A stretch of 33,468 nt of DNA from IMG/VR virus record IMGVR_UViG_3300025889_000493, positions 1 to 33,468 of that record; one strand, 5' to 3'. The position numbers and the translations under genes were made by a program. Below are positions 7,657 through 16,727 of this stretch, one piece after another. The number at the start of each line of letters is the position of its first letter. Position 1 is the first letter of the stretch. The stretch comes from a virus. The notes under the pieces were generated by a model. The model was not told the DNA's origin. It saw only the letters and a list, made by a program, of their open reading frames with translations, and made no database searches.

Positions 7657-10600
7657 TAAGAATTACCTCCGTAAAATGTAACATCTGTATATTGTTCTTC
7701 AACTTCATACTTAAACAAATCGAGATAAATGTAATAGAAGTCTGGATATTGGGCAAATAACTCTTGAGATAATTGCCTTAATGCAGCTCTAGCTCCATCT
7801 AATTGTTCTCTTTGTAATGATACATTACTTCCTAAAACAAGTCTAGCTTCTGATAATATCCTATTCCTTTCATCCATATAAATAATTGCACCTTGTACTG
7901 CAGGTAAATCTTGTACAGCTACACTCTCACCATTAGGTAATTTAACTTTAGTAGCACCATCTTGTGCAATCATATCTTCAAACTCTCTTATCTTAGCTTC
8001 TACATCAATAGAAGTAGGTACTGAAGAGTTAACTCCATAACCAGGATATTCTTGTCTTAATTGATTTCTTAATGCTGTAAGCATTTCAAACTTTTGTTGG
8101 CTAGGAACATTAGCATACATTGGTGTATCAAATAGCATTCTTCTTTGATATTCATAAGCTAATCTACCTTGTGCATTTCTTATAGCAGATACATACTCAT
8201 CTTCAGATAAATCTATTCTATCTCTATTAGCAAAAGCATCAGACCAAGCATTAAAGTTAAATTCATCTAATGGATTATCAGGGAATATATAGTAACTAAT
8301 ATTTGGATATCTTGATAATAACTTATCGTTTTGTTTGCTAAATCTACCACCTTCTTCTGTATATGAACGCTTCTGTATTTCTTTAGATTTAGATGTTAAC
8401 AACGCAGAAGGTTCAACACCAAATTGATTTATAAACTCTGTAGTAGCTGCTAATTGGTCACCTTTATATTTAGCAAGTATTCTATAATATGCGTCTGCAA
8501 ATATTGACATACCAAAGTAATAACCATCTGGGTCGTTTTCTTTAAATTCAGCAGGGTCTAAATACAATGCACCACCTGGTGTAGTTTCAACTTCATATCT
8601 AACTACTGCACCTGTCGGAGCAGCAAACTGTACAGCAGCTCTAATCCAAGTTAATCTATTAGCAATAGTCTTAGCTTGTTCCATAGCATCTTGTTGTTTA
8701 GCTTTAGTTGAATCATCATAGACACCTGTAGTAATTAATACTCTTAATACATCTTTATAAGTATTTGCATAAGTACGCTTCATTTCAGGACTACTTGCTT
8801 TACCCATAGACAATAATTTCTTTAACCAAGATGGTATTGATTGCTCTAAGAATGTATAAGGACTTAATGCAGAACCTTCTTCTCTACCATAAGGAAAGAA
8901 TAATTTATCTAATAATTGTGAATCAGGTAACAACTTAGCAGCAGGTATTGCTACTAATGGTCCTAAACCTGGAACAGGATTACCTGCAACCATATTGAGT
9001 GATGATGAATATCCTTCTAACTTAACTCTTACATCTGGTGCTTCCATAGGTTGACCAGTTGTTGGATTCATAATAATTCTATTTTCATCTTCACCAAACA
9101 TCCAGTTAGTAAGTAACTCTGAACCAGGAAAGAAAAACATTTCTTCTCCTGACATTTCGTCTGTATGAAAGAAACCTTCTTCACCTTCTTCACCAGTTCC
9201 TCTAGCACCTTGAATAACACGCTGTACTTTTCTACCAGCTAATAGTTTTTGTTGATTAATTAATCTAGACCAAGTACCTATAATCTCCATATAAACTTCT
9301 GCGAAAGGAAAAGCTATTCTTAACATATCTGAAACAGTATGTCTTTTATTTAAATCATAAAGAAGTCTTTTAGTTTCTTCTAATGCATATGCTTTAGCAG
9401 CAGTATCTAATTCATCTATATTTTCTAAACCTAATACTCTACCATCTGTTGTTTTAATTTGTTTAGTTCCTTTTAACTTCTTAGCAGTAGAAGCAGCATT
9501 CTTAACCCATTGAGAAGCTGGTTGTTTAGCTTGTTCTATAATTTCTGACTTTAATGCATCATCATAGTATGCACCATTCTCTTCAATAAATCTCCAGTAG
9601 TATTGTCTAAAAGCAGATGAACGAGATAATCTGTTAGTTGGAACTGCCATAAATGCAGTAAACAAGGATTCAACTACTTGGTCATATTTATTAATTCTTT
9701 CTGCATTCATATCGTGTACAGACTTCTTCATATTATGACCAACATCATAAACTTTATCTTTTTTATTTTTATCTTTTAACCATTGCTTATATACCTTATG
9801 GTCATCTAATGTTTGACCTCTACCCCAAGTAATATATATTGGTTCACCTTTAGAATCTACACCAAGCTTTAATAAACCTGGTTTACCTGGTGGTTGAAAA
9901 TCTCTAGCTTTTTGTACTTGTTTACCAAAAGCAATATGTCTTATTAGTTCTTCATCTCCTGGCATAGTTATTTCGTGTCTTATAATAGATTCAAAAGTTT
10001 GTCTTGTATTAGCCGATACTGCTTCTTCTGAATTGTTTAATAATGTTCTACCACCATTAGCAAACTCTTCATATGTTTTATAATGTCCACCAGTTTTATA
10101 ATGTAACCTAGCAACTAAACCTTCTATGTAACCATCTGCTGCAGCTCTATCTGTAAGCATTTTACTCTTTTGATATTTACCTGCTTCATCTGAACCATAG
10201 GTCATAGCTCTTCTCCATTGAGATAAATCGCCATCCCAGAAATCATCTTTAATACTTTGTATTGCATCATCAGCAGAAACAACATCATCTAATGTAGCAT
10301 CGGAAACATCTTCTTTTAATATCTTTAGTTTTCTTTGTAGGTATTCATTTATACGAGGAGCTTTCTCATCTAACTTAGCTAAACCAGTTCCTATACCATC
10401 TTCAGGTAATACAACTACTTTACCTTTCCCTCTAGCATCTTCTATTAAAGCTAATGCTTCATCTATAGCTTTTACTGCTTCATCATAATTATCGTCACTA
10501 AAATATTTACTAGGAGATATTTTTGTTGGAATACCTATTGTGTTTGGATTATCTCTAATAACAGCTTGTCCTGCTTTACCTGTTCTAGCTAAGTTATCAC

Positions 10601-13600
10601 CAAATACAAATATTTTATTTGGATTGTTTTTTACTTTTTGAGAAGTAAAAGTTTTCATAGTAATTAATTCACCTCTAAATGTTCCATTAAAACCAGTAAG
10701 CCTATAAGCTATCTCTGCAGTTACTGGGTCATCTGATAGTTGCAATATTTCAGATGCAGCACCCGGGATAAATTTTTCCTTATCATTAATTCCTACATCT
10801 AGGAATGCCCAACTTCTTGATAAACCTTCTGGGTCTAGTACACCTCCGTGGCTTTGAGTTAAAGCAGATTGTGCTTCAAGTGAATCTCCTAATGTTTGAC
10901 CTTTAATATCATAAATACCTTTTGCAATTAATCTCTCTGCAACTTCTTCATCTCCATATCCTCTAACTTGATTAAACAAACGCTTTTTATCTTTACCCAT
11001 AAGCCAAGCAAATGCAGAAAGAGGATGACTAAATACATTATCTAATCCATCCATCCACATACGAATTTGTTCTTCACCTACAACTCTTGATGTCCAAGCA
11101 GCTCTAAGGAGGATTGCTGGTTTCCAAGCTTTATTCATAAAAGCATCACCCATTCTTCCTAGATAACCTGCAGTTAATTCTCTAACAATGTCATCTTCAC
11201 CTTTAGTTAATTTAAATTGTTTACGAGCATTTCTAACCATTAACTCTGCTGTTTCTTGTATAGTCTTATCGTCTTTGATACTTAACTCGTACAATCTGTT
11301 TAAAGGTTTAGCTAATTGTTTTTCAAACTCTGATGATATTAATTCATCTCCTTGTAGTCCTGGCAATCTCTTAGGTATTAAATGACTTTTACCAGCAGCT
11401 CTCATCCAAAATTCTCTAGCAGGAGAAAATACTCTTAAGAATAATCTTGCGTCAGGCATTGGTATAGCATCACTAGCCAAGTACTCAGCTACTAATTGAG
11501 CAGTAGGTCTACCTTTAACTCTTGCTATATTTTGTATATTTGCTTCTTGAAATAATTGTGTAGATACATTGTCTAATACAGTTTGGTCTTGTATCTTGTC
11601 TTGAAAGAAATCTAGTATTTGTTGAGGAGTAACTTTAGAATTTTTAATTACTCTTTTTCCTTTTTTAGTTTGACTAAAAGGAACTTTAGATTTTACAAAT
11701 AAAGGTCTAAGTAATTGTTCTATAGCTTCTTTGTTTTGTAATTTTCTAGGTCCAGCAACATTAACTTTTTTACCTTTAATTAAAGCTTGAGCTTTAGTAA
11801 TAAAATCATCTGTTAAATTAGGATTATCAACATTAATTAAAACTAATGGTTTATTTTTAGATTCAGCAAATACACCTGTATCATAATTATCTATATTTTT
11901 TTTAACGATATCTACCCAATCTTTACCTACCCATCGACCTCTAGATGCATAAAGAATTGTTTTAGCTGTGCCTGTGTCATTAAGTAATTCTTTTTTACTA
12001 AACACAACAATAGTTACATCTGTATTATCTACATTTGCACTTGTTCTTTTTGCGTACCAACTTGGTTTAGGTTGTAAAGAACCTATATCTGCAGTTTCTA
12101 ATTCTTTAATTTGGTCTAATAAATCTAATACTTTATTAACATCATTTCCTTGATATGTAGCTATATTGCTAACTTGTGTATATTGTTTTTGTGTAGCATC
12201 TAATTTTGCTCTTAAGGCAGCTAGTTCATCTCCACCTTGTTGTATAAACTCTTGATATGATTCCATATCAAATTCATCATATTCAATTACTCTAGTTTTT
12301 TTCATTGACCTTAAATCTTTTTCTGGAATGCTTCCACCAGTTTTTTTAATAGCATCACGAAAATCATCAAGTGTCCAGTTTGCAGGTATTCCTAAATCAG
12401 CTTCACCTTTTCTATATTCTAATATTTTTATACCGCTACCAGGTGTACCATCTCCGCCTACATAATAAGCAACTCTTTTGTTTTTTACAAAGTTCATTGG
12501 TGCAGCTTTAAATTTTAAATCGTATAATAAATCTTCAACAGATTGACCTTCAGATAATAAATCTTCTATTTCTTTTTTAGGAATTGAAACTTCTTTAATT
12601 CTTTTACCTTCTTGAGTAACACCTCTAAAGTTTTTACCTTCAAGTTTTATATTTAATCTTTGTAATGCTTCTTCTGCTATTTCAGCTTTTCGTATTAAAT
12701 CTTGTATTTCAGTATCAGAAGCATCTGGTCTAATAACACCTTTGGTTAATAACTGTTCTTTTTTAATTTCAATTTGTTTTTTTAATTCAATAATTTCATC
12801 TTCTAATTTAAACTGTGATTCTAAAGCACCAGGTCTATCTGATAATTGATACCTTTTTAAATAGTCATCAACAGCTTTTTGCATATCTTGATTTTTACTA
12901 GTATTAACATAACCACCTCTAGCTTTAAGTTCTATTGCTCTTTTTTTTGCTATTTCTCTTTTAGTAAGTTTAGAAAAAGGAACTTCCATTATTGCTTTGT
13001 AAGCTGCTATTTCTGCACTAGTTAATCTTTTCTCATCAAAATATCCTAAAAATTTATTACCCTTATCGTTCTTTAATATTCTTGTGTTAACAATTTCTAA
13101 TTGATTTCTTAAATCTGCTATAACATCATCAACAGTATCTTGTAAATTATATTTAGACAATTGTCCTGCTAAATGGTCATACCTACCATTTTTTGCAGTA
13201 GCTTGTGTAAGACCAGGCATACCTCTACCACCAGTTGGAATACCTAATTCTTCAGCAATTTGTAATCCTATAAAGTCTATGCCTTCTTGACCACCACTAT
13301 TAACTTCCTTAACAATAATGTCCATCTCTGGGTCTAATCTATCTATAGTTGCTTGTGGTTCAATCATTTCAAAGAAGTCATCTTTAAGTTGATTCATACT
13401 AGCTGTACCTTCAATATTTTTAATAATGTTATCTGGACCAGCTAATTCATATTCAACTCTTACCCATTCATCTTCTGGTTTTAATCCTCCTTTAGTAAAC
13501 TTCTTTTTTCTCGCTGCAGCTAAAGATGCACTAATTCTTTCTTTATAGTATTCAAAAGTGTAACCTTCTTTTTTAGCAATTTCTCTAGCTAATGTTTCTA

Positions 13601-16178
13601 GTTCTGGATTATCAAATAAATCTAATGGTATAGTTTCAACTTTATTAATTCTGACCATAACTTTTCTACCATTTTTAGTATTTTGAAATAATCTAATTTG
13701 TCCAACTTCAGGTCTAATTCGTCCATATCCTTTAAGAGTTCTAGATGTAGAAGTTCTAACTCCCTGAATAATTAATTCAATAGTAGAAGTATCTTTATTA
13801 GAAAATGGAGTACCTCTAACAGGTATATCATTATTCATTGCTATTACATTACCTTCAGCTTTAATGTCATTTATTTTTTGTTTACCAAATCTTTCATTAA
13901 TTATTTCAGATAATGCTCTAGCTTGATTATTATTAGTATTAGCAAACTTATCTGTTAATGTTTTACCTTGAGCTTTAATAGCTAATTGTTCTAGTAAATC
14001 AGGATTTTCGTCAGCCCAATCTTCCCATATTTTTTTATACCTTGGATAGTAATCAAAATTATCTATCTTTCTACCTGCTGCATCTACAGCTTCATTACCT
14101 TTAGCAGCTTTAATAGAGCTATAACCTTTTACTTTTGCCCATCTAAGTTCTACTGTATCGCCATTAGCAAACTTAGCATTTAATGCAGAAAACTGTTTAC
14201 CAAAGTCATCACCAGCAGTTGATATTTCAAATCCATCTTCTGCAAATCTTGCCCAACCAGCAGAAGTATTACCAGTACCAGGAGCATCATTAATTCTTGC
14301 AGCTAAATCTTCTTCAGCACTTCTAATTAATTTTCTTACTCCACCTACTTCTCTTTTTTTAATACCAGCTCTAGATGCTATATTTTCTACCATCTTTAAA
14401 GCTTCACTCATATCTAACTGTAAAGATAAAACATCATTACCAAAATTATCTAGTACATCTAACTTCTGACCTTGAAACCATTCTTCACCAAATGCAGTTC
14501 TAAAATATTTTCTTGTTTCATCAACAGAAGTCATAAACTTCCTAATGCCTTTAACTAATTCTTTAGGTAAATCTAAAGCTTCAAACTTTTGTTCTATGTG
14601 TGGTAATACACCACCTTCTCCGCCAAGTATATCTAATACATAAACAACTTTAGATAAGTTAGCAGGTCTTGGGTCTGCACCACCTTGTATAGCAATAGTT
14701 TGTAATACTTCATCATCAATACCATCTGCTAGTTTATCTAAAGCTTTCCAAGCAACTTCATTATCTACTTTGGCAAACTTCATCCAGTCTTTTAGTTCAA
14801 AGAAAGTTTGATTTAAATCATTAGCGTGTAATTTTGGTGTAGGAAATTGTTGAAATAATCTACCCCATTTGCTATCTTGATTTTTTAATTTAATAGCAGT
14901 TTTAAAACCTAGTCCAGAAACATCTGGACCATAAAATGCTTTAGCTGCTGTTCTTGAAAATTTACCTTTAAAAACTAAAGAGTTATTATCTAATCTTGTT
15001 TTAAATCTTATATTGTCATCAATAGCATTAATTAATAATCCTTTAACATCTTCTGTGTTAGTTGTATCTCTAAGCTTTTTAAGTATTGATGCACCATCTT
15101 CTAATTGTCTAAACTGACCTTTAGTAATAATATCTATGTCATCATAGTTATCTGCTTTAGCAATTATGTCTGCTATATCTGTACCAACTCTACCTTGAAA
15201 AAATTGTTTAGCTGTAGGTTGATGAACAGTAGCTCTAACAGCTTTATTAATAATACCTGCTTGACTTGTAGCAGTCTTATTAAATGTTCTAGCAGCTTTA
15301 CCTGCTTTAGATAAGCCTATACCTACATAAGTTGAAGGGTCAGTAAATATTGTATATGCACCATCAATAAGACCTGACATAAATTTAAATGCTCTAGAAC
15401 CTGGTTCAAATATTTCTACTGCTGCAACACGACCAGGAGATAATTTAACTGTACCTCTTCTACCAGAGTAAGATAATGCAGCTCTTTCTCTATCATCTAT
15501 AGTTGCTTGTGATAAAGGCTTTCCATAATAATCTTGTATTATTTCTTTAACTTGCTCTGCATCTGCACCTCTACCAACAAGTTCTTTATATACTTCTGTA
15601 TCTTCAGCTAATGTAGAGTTACCAAAATAACCTTCACCTAAGTTAACTTTGTTACCTTTAGCAAACTCTCTAACAGCTCTACCAGCTAATGTAGGTCCTG
15701 TTTCTTCAAATACATTTTTAAGTTCTGTATAAAAATCTGGATTTAATGTAGCTGCTAATGTACCTATACCAGTAAAGTACAATAAAGGATTTTGTTGTTT
15801 CTTTGAATAGTAACGCATACCTGCAGTACCATATCTTTTAACAAATTGACTAGCAGATTCCATTCCAACAAATGCAGTTCTAATTGCACCTCTACCTGCT
15901 GCTTTAATACTTTCCCACCAACTTCTTTCTTTATCCATAAAGGATTCAATAATAGAAGTAAACTCTGGACTTTCTTTAGTAAGACCAACCATAGCTGCAC
16001 CAACTTGTACATCAGGTGGTAAAAATCCATATTGTTGAGAAATACCAGCTAAGTTATCAGCAATATTATTTTGAGCAAAAAAGTTTCTTAATTCTTGTGC
16101 TTGTTGTTTTCTTTGTTTTACAAAATCGCTATCTAAAGCATCTTGATAGGGTGATGTAAAACTCCACTCCCACGCCAT
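7656..16178 (-). CDS. giant polyvalent virion protein with embedded ASCH-like, split SLOG (YpsA-like) and FGDN/DUF7831-like domains
   Basis: 2840 residues, a quarter of the window; GGAG lies seven bases before the ATG, inside the preceding stop region. The N-terminal ~300 residues and the C-terminal ~900 (from about 1950) are helical and virion-like, with hydrophobic patches such as NPLLYFTGIGTLAATLN, AWKPAILLRAAWTSRVVGEEQ and GNPVPGLGPLVAIPAAKLL. The middle holds separate modules: an ASCH/PUA-like region (about 785-920; IQGVRTSTSR, KVMVRINKVETI, EGYTFEYY); a YpsA-type SLOG start (about 952-990; NSGGQEGIDFIGLQIAEELG, IPTGGRGMPG) whose second half is found at about 1370-1480 (RTSANVDNTDVTIVVF, KPLVLINVD, VNVAGPRK); and an FGDN/DUF7831-like domain (about 1840-1958; FVFGDNLARTGKAGQAVIR, GIPTKISPSKYFSDD, LPEDGIGTGLAKL). 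It is likely ejected into the host with the DNA. Domain names are my recognition from motifs, without a profile search. Confidence 0.75.
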   Translation of the reverse strand: MAWEWSFTSPYQDALDSDFVKQRKQQAQELRNFFAQNNIADNLAGISQQYGFLPPDVQVGAAMVGLTKESPEFTSIIESFMDKERSWWESIKAAGRGAIRTAFVGMESASQFVKRYGTAGMRYYSKKQQNPLLYFTGIGTLAATLNPDFYTELKNVFEETGPTLAGRAVREFAKGNKVNLGEGYFGNSTLAEDTEVYKELVGRGADAEQVKEIIQDYYGKPLSQATIDDRERAALSYSGRRGTVKLSPGRVAAVEIFEPGSRAFKFMSGLIDGAYTIFTDPSTYVGIGLSKAGKAARTFNKTATSQAGIINKAVRATVHQPTAKQFFQGRVGTDIADIIAKADNYDDIDIITKGQFRQLEDGASILKKLRDTTNTEDVKGLLINAIDDNIRFKTRLDNNSLVFKGKFSRTAAKAFYGPDVSGLGFKTAIKLKNQDSKWGRLFQQFPTPKLHANDLNQTFFELKDWMKFAKVDNEVAWKALDKLADGIDDEVLQTIAIQGGADPRPANLSKVVYVLDILGGEGGVLPHIEQKFEALDLPKELVKGIRKFMTSVDETRKYFRTAFGEEWFQGQKLDVLDNFGNDVLSLQLDMSEALKMVENIASRAGIKKREVGGVRKLIRSAEEDLAARINDAPGTGNTSAGWARFAEDGFEISTAGDDFGKQFSALNAKFANGDTVELRWAKVKGYSSIKAAKGNEAVDAAGRKIDNFDYYPRYKKIWEDWADENPDLLEQLAIKAQGKTLTDKFANTNNNQARALSEIINERFGKQKINDIKAEGNVIAMNNDIPVRGTPFSNKDTSTIELIIQGVRTSTSRTLKGYGRIRPEVGQIRLFQNTKNGRKVMVRINKVETIPLDLFDNPELETLAREIAKKEGYTFEYYKERISASLAAARKKKFTKGGLKPEDEWVRVEYELAGPDNIIKNIEGTASMNQLKDDFFEMIEPQATIDRLDPEMDIIVKEVNSGGQEGIDFIGLQIAEELGIPTGGRGMPGLTQATAKNGRYDHLAGQLSKYNLQDTVDDVIADLRNQLEIVNTRILKNDKGNKFLGYFDEKRLTSAEIAAYKAIMEVPFSKLTKREIAKKRAIELKARGGYVNTSKNQDMQKAVDDYLKRYQLSDRPGALESQFKLEDEIIELKKQIEIKKEQLLTKGVIRPDASDTEIQDLIRKAEIAEEALQRLNIKLEGKNFRGVTQEGKRIKEVSIPKKEIEDLLSEGQSVEDLLYDLKFKAAPMNFVKNKRVAYYVGGDGTPGSGIKILEYRKGEADLGIPANWTLDDFRDAIKKTGGSIPEKDLRSMKKTRVIEYDEFDMESYQEFIQQGGDELAALRAKLDATQKQYTQVSNIATYQGNDVNKVLDLLDQIKELETADIGSLQPKPSWYAKRTSANVDNTDVTIVVFSKKELLNDTGTAKTILYASRGRWVGKDWVDIVKKNIDNYDTGVFAESKNKPLVLINVDNPNLTDDFITKAQALIKGKKVNVAGPRKLQNKEAIEQLLRPLFVKSKVPFSQTKKGKRVIKNSKVTPQQILDFFQDKIQDQTVLDNVSTQLFQEANIQNIARVKGRPTAQLVAEYLASDAIPMPDARLFLRVFSPAREFWMRAAGKSHLIPKRLPGLQGDELISSEFEKQLAKPLNRLYELSIKDDKTIQETAELMVRNARKQFKLTKGEDDIVRELTAGYLGRMGDAFMNKAWKPAILLRAAWTSRVVGEEQIRMWMDGLDNVFSHPLSAFAWLMGKDKKRLFNQVRGYGDEEVAERLIAKGIYDIKGQTLGDSLEAQSALTQSHGGVLDPEGLSRSWAFLDVGINDKEKFIPGAASEILQLSDDPVTAEIAYRLTGFNGTFRGELITMKTFTSQKVKNNPNKIFVFGDNLARTGKAGQAVIRDNPNTIGIPTKISPSKYFSDDNYDEAVKAIDEALALIEDARGKGKVVVLPEDGIGTGLAKLDEKAPRINEYLQRKLKILKEDVSDATLDDVVSADDAIQSIKDDFWDGDLSQWRRAMTYGSDEAGKYQKSKMLTDRAAADGYIEGLVARLHYKTGGHYKTYEEFANGGRTLLNNSEEAVSANTRQTFESIIRHEITMPGDEELIRHIAFGKQVQKARDFQPPGKPGLLKLGVDSKGEPIYITWGRGQTLDDHKVYKQWLKDKNKKDKVYDVGHNMKKSVHDMNAERINKYDQVVESLFTAFMAVPTNRLSRSSAFRQYYWRFIEENGAYYDDALKSEIIEQAKQPASQWVKNAASTAKKLKGTKQIKTTDGRVLGLENIDELDTAAKAYALEETKRLLYDLNKRHTVSDMLRIAFPFAEVYMEIIGTWSRLINQQKLLAGRKVQRVIQGARGTGEEGEEGFFHTDEMSGEEMFFFPGSELLTNWMFGEDENRIIMNPTTGQPMEAPDVRVKLEGYSSSLNMVAGNPVPGLGPLVAIPAAKLLPDSQLLDKLFFPYGREEGSALSPYTFLEQSIPSWLKKLLSMGKASSPEMKRTYANTYKDVLRVLITTGVYDDSTKAKQQDAMEQAKTIANRLTWIRAAVQFAAPTGAVVRYEVETTPGGALYLDPAEFKENDPDGYYFGMSIFADAYYRILAKYKGDQLAATTEFINQFGVEPSALLTSKSKEIQKRSYTEEGGRFSKQNDKLLSRYPNISYYIFPDNPLDEFNFNAWSDAFANRDRIDLSEDEYVSAIRNAQGRLAYEYQRRMLFDTPMYANVPSQQKFEMLTALRNQLRQEYPGYGVNSSVPTSIDVEAKIREFEDMIAQDGATKVKLPNGESVAVQDLPAVQGAIIYMDERNRILSEARLVLGSNVSLQREQLDGARAALRQLSQELFAQYPDFYYIYLDLFKYEVEEQYTDVTFYGGNS

Positions 16179-16180
16179 TC

Positions 16181-16507
16181 CTACGCTCCATCATCCATCA
16201 ATGCTAAAATATCTGGACTAGGTAATACTGCGTACATTTGTCTTAATATAAAGTTTCTATCCATTTGCATACCCTGACCAAATTTATTTAAGTTGTTAGC
16301 TGTAACAGATTCCATAGGTCTTTCAGTAGGTCTATTTAAAGGTAACATATCTATTCTTGGTGGAGTAGGAGCAGCTTGTTCTACAGGTTGAGGTTGCACC
16401 ATATCTTGTTCTTGTACAAACATTTCAGCAGCTCTTTGCTGTTCTTCTAATTCTACACCTTCACCATATGATTCAGATAAATATCTTCTTTTAATTCCTC
16501 TAGCCAT
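16181..16507 (-). CDS. small virion-region protein of unknown function
   Basis: 108 residues from the ATG at 16505-16507, with GGAG nine bases upstream. A longer in-frame start 12 codons earlier lies inside the upstream gene and is less likely. The N-terminus is basic (MARGIKRRYLSESYGEG), then a Gln/Pro-rich stretch (QDMVQPQPVEQAAPTPPR), then a short C-terminal helix. Overlaps the preceding stop. Probably a minor head, scaffold-like or linker protein. Not recognised. Confidence 0.6.
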   Translation of the reverse strand: MARGIKRRYLSESYGEGVELEEQQRAAEMFVQEQDMVQPQPVEQAAPTPPRIDMLPLNRPTERPMESVTANNLNKFGQGMQMDRNFILRQMYAVLPSPDILALMDDGA

Positions 16508-16727
16508 TTTCTTCATCTCCATATTCAAAATCATCAGGAACAATCAATATATCAATTCTTCCTACCATTGGTATAAAAGCAACTGTCATAATGTCTATTA
16601 CTTTTTCTATATCGAAAATAACTGGTTTCTTTTTTAATTTATTAGAACTCTCTTCCCACATAGGTTGTTCTTCAACTGAATAATTTTGTGCAATTATTTT
16701 TGCAAACTCTTGATTTATATCAGGCAT
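16500..16727 (-). CDS. small acidic protein downstream of portal
   Basis: 75 residues, starting at an ATG that overlaps the portal stop. An amphipathic N-terminus (INQEFAKIIAQNY) leads into a hydrophobic central segment (IDIMTVAFIPMVGRIDILIVPDDF) and an acidic tail. The central segment is a plausible beta-strand pair rather than a membrane helix. In tight coupling with portal and the next small gene. Function unknown. Confidence 0.6.
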   Translation of the reverse strand: MPDINQEFAKIIAQNYSVEEQPMWEESSNKLKKKPVIFDIEKVIDIMTVAFIPMVGRIDILIVPDDFEYGDEENG

